Of a stretch of 64,000 nucleotides of DNA, positions 55,724 to 64,000 are shown piece after piece (positions within the stretch are counted from its first letter, which is position 1; each line of letters opens with the position of its first letter). This stretch comes from Gnetum montanum (taxonomy: Eukaryota; Streptophyta; Gnetopsida; Gnetales; Gnetaceae), in assembly GCA_015680685.1 (NCBI GenBank), contig MNCI01017655.1:79207-143206 (forward strand). Reading direction: 5' to 3'. The position numbers and the translations under genes are program-made. Below the pieces are notes generated by a model. It worked only from the letters and a program-made list of their open reading frames with translations. It was not told where the DNA came from and did not search any database.

Positions 55724-56598
55724 TAGATGGCTGCATTGATTGGGCCCTATTGACTAGGCCCCATTGACTAGGCCTCATTGACTAGGCCTCGTTGACACAT
55801 GAGTTGATGCGTTGATGTGGCCCCATCAACATAATATTTTTTTCACCTATAAATACATGCTCACCCATCATATTTATGGAAATATTTATCATAGTATAGC
55901 AAAGATCTTACAGTTTTTCTTCCCCAAAGTTACAATTTTTTCCCAAGTGCCCACAGTAGGAGTCATTGAGTGTACAGATCTTTATTCAAGCATTGTTGTA
56001 CCTAAGCAGGACAGTGTGTGCGGCAATAAAAATAAGCTTTTTGATGAACTTGATAGCACTTTGGCTATATTAAATATTTTCTCATGCATTCAATGTTTTT
56101 AGCAATTATATTTAATGCCTTTAAGTAATTAAGCTAAATTAAGCTAGATTAAGTAGTGATTAATTAATTACATAAGTACAACTACTTCAAGAATGCACAT
56201 GATGCTTGGTAATCCTAGTAACTCTTAACATTTGGTAACCTAGCAATGTTATACATGTTCAGGATGTGTATGAAAAGTGAGAATGGATGCTTATGTTAGG
56301 ATTAGTTAGGTGTAGCTAGTTAGAATAAATTAGTAATTAAATTACTTCATTCCTTTCATCCTTTATTTTAAGCACTAGAAACATAAAACATTAAAATAAT
56401 AAAAATAATATGCTTTGATTACACTTAACCATATCTCTTCATATCACAAGTGTAATTGAAAAGACAACGAATGACTGTTAGGGTAGGTTCACTTCCTAAA
56501 GGCTACTAGAAGACATAGAGTCCACGGAATTTGATTAGATCACACATGAACACTTACTAATTCTTATGGTTGAGTGTAAGGGTATTCACCCCTAATCA
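55724..56598 (+). repeat. Element H 5' LTR, start approximate
   Basis: Ends CACCCCTAATCA one base before the primer site. The AT-rich R/U5 aligns with B's LTR reversed (GATGCTTGGTAATCC, GGATGCTTATGTTAGG). U3 has tandem 14-16-base units CATTGACTAGGCC (55735-55800) before the TATA box. The first bases do not match B's LTR start, so the outer edge is uncertain by about 15 bases. Confidence 0.78.
55847..55855 (+). promoter_or_regulatory. TATA box of element H LTR
   Basis: CTATAAATA about 50 bases after the CATTGACTAGGCC units; same arrangement as in B. Confidence 0.68.
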
Positions 56599-56599
56599 T

Positions 56600-56617
56600 T
56601 GGCACTGTTTCTAGGGA
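56600..56617 (+). other. Element H primer binding site (tRNA-Asp type)
   Basis: TGGCACTGTTTCTAGGGA, one base from the LTR. Same place and type as element B's site with four differences. Confidence 0.75.
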
Positions 56618-56639
56618 CTCTTTTTGTTTGAAACGTGCA

Positions 56640-57620
56640 TTATCTAGGCATAGTGAAAATCATTAACATCATTGGATGAACCTTAAGGTCAAAAATCATT
56701 ATAAAAATAAATATAATAATTTAAGCACATTGATATCTTATTCTAATTGCAAAATTTCTACTTCTCACAAGCATGATGATACTAAACCACCAGTGCCTCA
56801 AGAATGCAAGGTGGTATATACTCATCTAGATGAGTATGTGCCTGACTTCACCTTCATCCTACATCAAGATAAACAACTATGATGGTGAGATATGGAGGAC
56901 AACATTGTAATGCCTTCTGATTGATCTGTGCCTGGGATGCTACTCCAAACTCTTAGGAGGTTAGGCATCTAGGATCTTTAAGAAGAGTACATTGTGCATG
57001 ACCATAACTACCAAGACTATTATCCCACTAAAACACAACACAAGAGAAATTAACACCAAGGGAAGCACCATGAGGGTGTGAAGGGGAAACAATTCACTAA
57101 TCCCTTGTTCTTGCTTAACCAAAATGACAATGAGGATCCTCCCTTTGGGGGTTCTCAACATATAGATTCTCCACCCCTTGATATTGGTGATGGGGGCTTG
57201 AACTTGAATTTGTAGTCCACTATTAACAATCTAGGTTTAGGCAAAAGTGGGAGTCAAAGCAAGGGCTCAAGCAAGCATTAAGATGACAAGAAAGCTAATG
57301 AACATGGCCATGACAAGCATATAGGAGGTGGTAGACACCATGGTGGTGATAATCCTCCTCCATCTTCACCATTTTCATCTGCATCTTCTTCTTCCTCTTC
57401 TAGTTTTGATAGACACTACAAAAAGGGCAATTGTGATGAAGGTGAATGATGGGACAATGATAATCACCAAGCTTTCCATGAATGAATGGGTATCATAGGA
57501 TGTCATAGGCATCATGGAAATAATGATGATGATGAGCCTTTGCTAGCAACTCGAAGCATGTTGAATATTGCAAAGGTAGTAAAAATTTCAACTAGGCATG
57601 TGAAAGATAGTCAAATCAAG
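56640..57620 (+). pseudogene. Element H gag, N-terminal part (pseudogene)
   Basis: ATG at 56676: MNLKVKNHYKNKYNN, then ECKVVYTHLDEYVPDFTFIL, nearly identical to B's ECWVVYKHLDEYVPDFTFIL. A Gly/His/Ser-rich low-complexity region follows (HGHDKHIGGGRHHGG, SSASSSSSSSF) and then LLATRSMLNIAKVVKIST, equal to B's LLATQSMLQITEVVHIPS. The capsid core, knuckle and protease are absent downstream. Confidence 0.82.
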
Positions 57621-57689
57621 TAACTAGTCACAAAGAAGGTTGAAATTAAAGTCAAAATAGGTTGTTCAAAATAAAGTTGAGAAAATTTT

Positions 57690-58900
57690 TTAGGTTGGGT
57701 TTATTTATCTAGTGGTAAATAGTAAGTGGGTAAGCTTGCTTGTTATTGTTTCTAAGAAAGAAGGGCAATGGTGAATCTATATAGATTTCAAGCTATTGAA
57801 CATGGCCACTTTCAAAAACCATTTTCCATTGCCATTTGTGGACCAAGTATTGGATACTATTACAAGGCATAGCTATTATAGTTTTCTGGATTGATATAGT
57901 GGTTATAATCAGATCCAAATTACTCTAGAAGTCTAGGCCAAAAGATATTCTTTGGCCTATGTAATGCTTTTGCAGCCTTCCAACATGTAGTCCTTAGTAT
58001 CTTTCAACACCAAATTGGAAGTGGTATGGAAGTCTTCATGGATGACCTTTTTACCTATAGTGCTAATTTTAAATAAGCCTTGGATCATCTTGAGCAAGTA
58101 CTAAAATGATATATGAAAACAAACCTACAACTCAACTAGAAGAAGATCCATTTGATGATCTAGGAGGACATTGTCCTAGGACACTAAATTTTAGAAAAAG
58201 ATATTGAGGTGAATCTTGAAAAGATAAGGATCATCAAAAAAATCACCAAATAGCCTCAAATGGTTAAGGATGTGAGGTGATTTCTTGGACATACCAGTTG
58301 CTATAGCATTTCATTAAAAACTTCTCAAAAATTGCCAAGCCTCTTGTTAAGCTTACTGAGAAGGATGCAATATTTGAATGGATCAAGGAGAATAAACAAG
58401 CATTCTTGCATTTGAAGTAGAAATTTGTAGAAACATCAATTCTACATGCACCTGATTAGTTCAATCCTTTTCATATCATGATAGATGTATCCAATTATGC
58501 ATTATGAGCGATGCTTACATAAATGGGTAATTAAAAATGTCTATACCATATCCATTATGTAAACAAAATCATTATGGGTACACAACTTAATTATACCACT
58601 ACAAAAAAGGAACTCATGATAGTGATGTATACTATCAAGAAATTCAGGCACTATGTACTTGGATACCCCATTTCTATGCACACTTATTCATAGTGAAATT
58701 TGTTTCCTTATGAACAAGCTAATAATGAGCCCCCATGTTATATGATAGTTGGTAATCCTATAGGAGTTTGATCTAACAATGGTGGATAGAAAGGAAACTA
58801 AGAACATGATTGTTAATCATTTATTTTGGTTAAGATGTGATAACAAGGATGATAAAGAGTTTTTATTTGACTAGTTTCGAAATGAGCTTCTGTATGCTCT
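57690..58900 (+). pseudogene. Element H reverse transcriptase and RNase H (pseudogene)
   Basis: Reads MATFKNHFPLPFVDQV-like block, YYSFLD then a stop, YSGYNQIQIT, a small deletion where FAYxxMPFGL starts, then EVFMDDLFTY (58027-58050, intact catalytic FMDD). RNase H: PFHIMIDVSNYALXAML, QLNYTTTKKELMIVMYTIKK, and EFDLTMVDRKETKNMIVNHL, where the last catalytic Asp is Asn. Stops and frame changes interrupt it. Confidence 0.82.
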
Positions 58901-58989
58901 AACAATCAAAGTTCAAGAATCAAGAATTATAAACTAGTATGATGAATTCCTCTTCTATCTATTCACATATGAGGCCCTTGTAGAATGGG

Positions 58990-60240
58990 ATCATAGGAAG
59001 AAGTAGTAATTACTCCACTAAGTCAAACATTATCTTAAGATAGAGTACAATTTCTATAAAATCTGCACTGATGGCCTAGTAAAATGGTACATATCTAATA
59101 TAAATCAAGAGTCCTCTAGGATGCTCACAACGGTCCTTGTGGGGTCCATTATGCAAGAAGAACAATGATTATAAAAATCATAATGGTAGATTATATCTAG
59201 CCTATGATCTTCAAGAATGTCCACCATTTCATCCATTTATGCAAGCGAGATCAATAAGATGGAGGGATGACAACCAAAAAGGAAGGGTCCCAATAGTGGA
59301 TCTAACCACTAGAGCCTTTTTACCTTTGGAGAATTGATTTCACTGGATCCATCACTCCCATGTCCAAGGGGAAGTTTTACATTATTATTTTTGTTGGCTA
59401 TTGTACTAAATGGGTTGAACTGCAACTATTACTTACTATACTTTTTCTACTATACCTCGATTCTTTTAACAATAGGTGGTAAATAGGTTTGGTGTGCCTC
59501 AAATGCTAATTTTTGACAATGGAACCCATTTTACAAGTTCTACCTTTTGAAGGTTAATGTAATGCTTGAGGGTATAACATAAACTTATAACACCCCATCA
59601 ACCTTAAGACAATGGTTAAACTAAGGTAACTAATAGGGAGATCACAAGAATCATAATAAAGACCATTAGTAGATATAAAAAAGATTGGAGCACCAAACTC
59701 AAAAATGCCCTATGGGCCTACCACTCAACATGAAAACCTCTTATAGGCTACTCTTTTTATGAGTTGAAAAAGTTACCTAAACTTCTAATTCAAACTAAAT
59801 TTTGTACATGCATAACTACATGTGACGTTGATCTAAACATCAACCTAGCACAAAAATAAAGATTGAGGATTCTTAATATAATAGATGAAGATCAAAGAGT
59901 AGTCCTTATGATGAATGAAGTACATAAGATGTACAATAAACAATGACATGATGCCTAAATACAAAGAATTGAATTTTGAGCAAAAGACAAGGTTCTCTAT
60001 TAGAATCCCATGCATGTGCCTCAACAAAGTTTCAAACATTATGGGAAGGCCCATACATTATACACTTATCTTTTTCTTCTAGGACTATCATGATTTACCA
60101 TCAAAAAATCCCTCAAAAGCACATGTTGGCCAACATCTAACAACTAAAACCCTTTACAAAGTTTCAAGTAACTAACTGCAACTTCAACACAAGGTCAAGC
60201 TCACTCTAGTTTTCAAATCTTCTCCTTTCAACTTAGTCAT
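58990..60240 (+). pseudogene. Element H integrase (pseudogene)
   Basis: The catalytic core reads WRIDFTGSITPMSKGK (first Asp kept, unlike B), YCTKWVE, then FGVPQMLIFDNGTHFTSSTF (second Asp). Later: NREITRIIIKTISRYKKDWS, TKLKNALWAYHSTWK and DVDLNINLAQK. The zinc module at 59,000-59,200 is damaged. The C-terminus reads NPMHVPQQSFKHYGKAHTLY. No chromodomain. Confidence 0.82.
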
Positions 60241-61900
60241 GGGGGAGAAGACCATCTACCATAATATCTTGGAGAGGATCAAAAGCTTTTATTCTTTTTT
60301 ATTTTACATCATTTTATACATTTTTTTTTACCTTTTTTTATTTTTATATATTTTATTTTTACTTGTACTTATACTTTATCTTTTACTTTTGTCTTTTTTT
60401 CTTCTTTGCTTTCGATATCTAATTTTATTCCATTGTTGTTGCAAATTTTGATGATTACTAAATGTAGTTATCAAGATTGTAATGATCCATTTATGTCGAC
60501 TTTGTTTTTGGATTATGCTCTCTACTAATAAGTTATCAATTTTCTAATGATACCAGGCAGTGAGCTCACAACATTCATCCATTCCATTTAATCCATACTG
60601 AGATCTGTATCATAGTAGCATGATGGTTCTTTCATACTAAAATTTAAAAATGAACATGTGATCTTATTACTTAATGAATTGAGAAAGGACCAAGTTGAAA
60701 TGAAAAAGGGCATGATCTCAAGGAGATTTGTTAAGTTCTCTTCTTAACTATCTTCCTAAGTCCTATGACTCCTTATAGAATGTATCATCACTCCTTATTT
60801 AATTTATAAAATAAGGTATGTCTTTGTAAATTATGATTCCCAAAGAAAAATAAGGATAAAAACACATCTTTGAAGATCTTTTGAGATACAAGCATTAGTT
60901 ATGAAGTTGAAAAGACATGTTACTCATGCCTAAAGATACCCCTCTAACTAAGGCTAAATTTTCCTTAAACATCCTTAACTTCTTTGTTCTTATCTTTTAT
61001 TCTTTTTCTAGGAGTAATAATCATTATCTGTGGTTGTTATAGACTCATGATGGTAGGAAAGGAGGAGCGCATAATTATGAGGTCACTACTAATGATATGA
61101 AGTTGGTCTAAACTCTGAACGAACTAATATTTGGATCAACTTAATCATGAATTCTACAAAGGATCTCTTATGGCTATGATCTAGGTTCTCCTCTCTTGAT
61201 TTTTCTCTCTCGATCATTCTAACACTCAATTCTCTCACCTTACTATTCCATACCATGGTCATCTACTAATTTTTGTTTTGTAGACTACATGATCCTAAAA
61301 TAATTTGTTATAAGAGTATGGTATTTAACTTAAATCACCATTTGGTATCCAAGGTGCCTAATAACTTCTTGTAATGTGGTTATGCAAGGTATTTTTAGGC
61401 CTCAACCTTGATGTAGCGTTGTTAATGCATGGCTATTGATGTAGTGCAAAAAAGTATAAATACGTGTGACACATATTCATTTTTTCACATTTCATCTCAA
61501 GTCCCAAGGGAGTTTTTGCAATTTCTCAAGAGCCTTGAACCTTTCCAAAGCCATAAATTCCTCATCGCCTACATATTTTTATCTATTCTACTATCCTTGA
61601 ACTTCTAGAGGTACACGTAACATTGTGGGGGCATCAATGCTAAGCTTTGACAAATATTTTTCTAACATCCTGCATATCATATATTAAAATAATCCTAAAA
61701 TAATTATCTCAAAAACTAATACCAATAATTAACCTTCTTTGGAGTGGAACTAAAATAATAATAAAATATTATCATGTGCTTGCAATCATTGAAAAAGGTC
61801 TAATGATAAAATCTCAAAATTTTTTATCAAACTTGACTTGAACAAACAATTGAAAGGTATCCAAACTTAAGAGGATTAAATCAAAATGACTAATCAAGTG
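60241..61900 (+). other. Element H spacer between integrase and ORF2
   Basis: A T-rich tract (60290-60460) matches the A-rich tract of B's spacer in reverse. The rest shows no gene. It ends with the promoter-like module at 61400-61465. Confidence 0.6.
61400..61465 (+). promoter_or_regulatory. Promoter-like module upstream of ORF2 in element H
   Basis: TTGATGTAGCGTTG and ATTGATGTAGTGC units, then GTATAAATACG with the TATA box at 61455-61462, about 460 bases before the ORF2 start. The units resemble the family's U3 subrepeats (GTTGATGYGG type). It matches the position of B's module at 7617-7670. Confidence 0.5.
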
Positions 61901-61917
61901 TTATTTTTATGAGTGGA

Positions 61918-64000
61918 AATGGCACTAAAATGAGGACCACAAGTAGGAGGACCATCATAGCCTAGGAAAAAAGACCTCGAGGAGGAAGAGCACAACCGTA
62001 ACAACAACATCAACAATAAACCTAAGAGCAAGCCACTGAGTGACTCCTGCTATGAGACCCTTGCATGAAGAACCTAAGGTAGAATATATCTGCCATATTC
62101 CAACTATGAAAACAAGGTAATCCATGTAGGATGAGATTCCAAAACCTAGGCCCAACTTGGAAGTCATACTCACTAAGGTCTGCTTAGAAAAAGTCCAAAG
62201 TAAGAAGGTCAAGAGCTCAATCTTTCAAAAGTTGAACTTTGGGTTCTTCCTTAAGTTAGCACGAAAGGATATTAGGACCTAGTTGTAGAAGCCTCCATTA
62301 TGACCTATTCTCTCCACCAGTAGAGAATGATACATGAAAGAGACCTATCTCTTCTAGAAAAACTATGAGGGAGAAGCCACAATATAAATCAGGGACATAA
62401 CCATATCTTATTCAGTTGAGGCCATAGTGAAGGCCTTAGATTGCCTAACACCAAGGCAATGTTATCCAAGATATTTACCCAAGTAGATCCCCAAGCAAAA
62501 AAAAAGAAAAGAAGAAATTGACATGGTGGTGCTATGGAGTGAACCATAAGGAGTATGATGCCTTACCAAAGCAAAGTGAGGATAATTCAAAATTGTGACT
62601 TATCATATGAATTTCATAGTGAGGCTGAGTAAACTAACTACCTTGTCTACAAGGGCATGTGTGGCTCTGAGTGAAAAGTTTTAAGTTAGTCTTCCCCAAC
62701 TCATCTTCCTAAAATTAAGACGTGGTACAAGGAAAATGAGAGGGTAGGAAGATACTTTTCTTTCCTTGCTTAATCAAAAAACTCTGTAAGAGGGAAGACA
62801 TAGCTTGCTATGCTAATGACATCATCCATAGGGTTGTTTCCACATAATGATATAAGATGATGAAGGATAAGGCTATTGCCAATCTTCAAGAGAAGGAAGT
62901 GCCACCTCCACCACCAGTTACAACACTAAAGATCACTTTAGAGATGGAAGAAGTGCCTAAGGAAGCTCAAGGAATAGTAGTTGTAAGAATAAGCATCTTG
63001 TGCTGATGGTGAATCCTTAGTGTACCATCTAGCCATGAATCATATCAGTAGTTTTGCTAAGACCATTAGCTAACCAATGGATAAACTGACATCAACATTC
63101 TTCATGTAGGGAGTCTAGGTCCTTGTTCACACCAACCTTAATGCTAGAGAAGTTTCTACATCCATTCTAGGATAAGAATTCCCCAAAATCCTTGAGAATG
63201 CAACAACCTTCTCTATCATGTTGGATGAAGGGAAAGGAGCAATAGTCTTAGTCATGCCATATAAGGGCTAGAAGACTATAGCAAAGGTGTTTGCAGACAA
63301 GATTGGAGAGTCATTAAGTGTTGTTATGGTATCTATCCCTAATATTACTATCATGATAGATGTCCAAATATTTTCAAGAGCCAAGAATAGAGGAATGAGT
63401 GCAGCATAACATAAAGAAGTGCCAGAGTGATTGGTTGAAGCCAAGTAACTAATTTAAAAAATATTTAATCTTTCAAAAGACATTTTAGCCACCTAGTTGT
63501 AGTTGATGGAGACATGGGATAAGTTGTTCAACACTCATGCACAACTAAGGCTACCACTAGTAGCAAATATTTTGTGGTAGAGGTTGTAAAACTTAGGGCT
63601 TACTTATTTGACTCATCCATTCTCAAGTCTGAGCTTACAAGGGATGAAGCTTTCCAAGAACTTCAACAAATACTCTAGGAGGCTAAGAATGCAAAAGAAA
63701 TGATGATCTTTACTGCATCACTATCAAAAGAAATGATGAATTCTTCCAGTTGAGACCATCAATAGACTTGCAAAGAAAATTTTTCTCTAACCAAAGAAAA
63801 CCATTACCTATGAAAAAATGAATAGTAGAAGGATAAATGGTGGAATACATCCATTAGTAGTAGGAATAACTTGCCAAAGTAACTAGGATGTGACGAGGTT
63901 GGCTGCTAAAAGTAGAAATCTTTCACTGGATGAGATTTATGTCCTTCACTAAAATATTACCATTGAGATTGTTGCTTAGAAGAATGAAGTTCTTAAATAT
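61918..64000 (+). pseudogene. Element H ORF2 (pseudogene, cut by window end)
   Basis: The head AATGGCACTAAAATGAGG aligns with B's GATGGCACCCAAACCAAGG. The domain is recognisable: QKLNFGFFLKLARKDI against B's QELNFGPFLEHTLEDV; ETYLF-stop against ETYLFW; IRDITISYSVEAIVKALD against IKDIYVSYSSEAIAQALG. Later MMKDKAIANLQEKEVPPPPP matches the B linker. Two B Trp codons are TAG and TGA here. Several frame changes; not functional. Confidence 0.75.

Larger units (their letters stand above)
55716..64000 (+). mobile_element. Element H: plus-strand copy of the element B family, running off the window
   Basis: LTR, tRNA-Asp-type primer site, gag N-terminus, RT, RNase H, integrase, T-rich spacer, promoter-like module and ORF2 in the same order as B. 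The gag C-terminus and protease are missing: the gag low-complexity part is followed within 150 bases by RT. The 3' LTR lies beyond 64000. H sits in G's 5' LTR. Stops and small indels are more frequent than in B. Confidence 0.85.

Overview
The window is intergenic DNA of a large, repeat-rich plant genome. I found no host gene, rRNA, tRNA or CRISPR. Nearly everything readable is a stack of old LTR retrotransposons plus fragments of non-LTR (LINE) elements, all broken by stop codons. The element types (Athila/Tat-like Ty3 elements with a tRNA-Asp-type primer site, a Sirevirus-like Ty1/copia element, long diverged LTRs) fit a seed plant with a very large genome. A gymnosperm is my guess, at low confidence.

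Layout. 1-3276: element A, a minus-strand Athila/Tat-like fragment (RT, protease, gag) cut off exactly where an LTR begins. 3277-16744: element B, same superfamily, minus strand, with both LTRs, gag-protease-RT-RNase H-integrase in one preserved frame, and a separate 958-codon ORF2 behind its own promoter-like module. 16745-17893: LTR fragment J of the G family, plus sense. 17894-21094: element C, a minus-strand Ty3 element truncated in RT. 21095-26549: a plus-strand LINE split by element D (21614-25758, target duplication GGGGC). 26555-33098: element E, Ty1/copia with gag and an envelope-like ORF but no pol (target duplication ACACA). 33563-42486: element F, a minus-strand gag-protease Ty3 element without RT or integrase (target duplication CTAAA). 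42560-43010: a minus-strand LINE fragment. 43011-45395: unassigned, with a tandem duplication. 45396-about 55715: element G, minus-strand Ty3 with order protease, extra RNase H, RT, RNase H, integrase. About 55716-64000: element H, a plus-strand relative of B that sits in G's 5' LTR and runs off the window.

How the parts relate. B and H are independent diverged copies of one family, so their comparison shows what the family conserves: U3 subrepeats before a TATA box, the primer site, one gag-pol frame, a T-rich spacer, a second TATA-bearing module, and ORF2. ORF2 begins with a plant transposon/envelope-like domain and continues as coiled coil up to the 3' LTR. E carries a similar domain in a different superfamily. 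Decay is mostly by C-to-T type transitions. Several families carry dense arrays of short motifs whose variants look like CpG decay products. A single N at 52023 is flanked by an exact 46-base duplication and is probably an assembly join.
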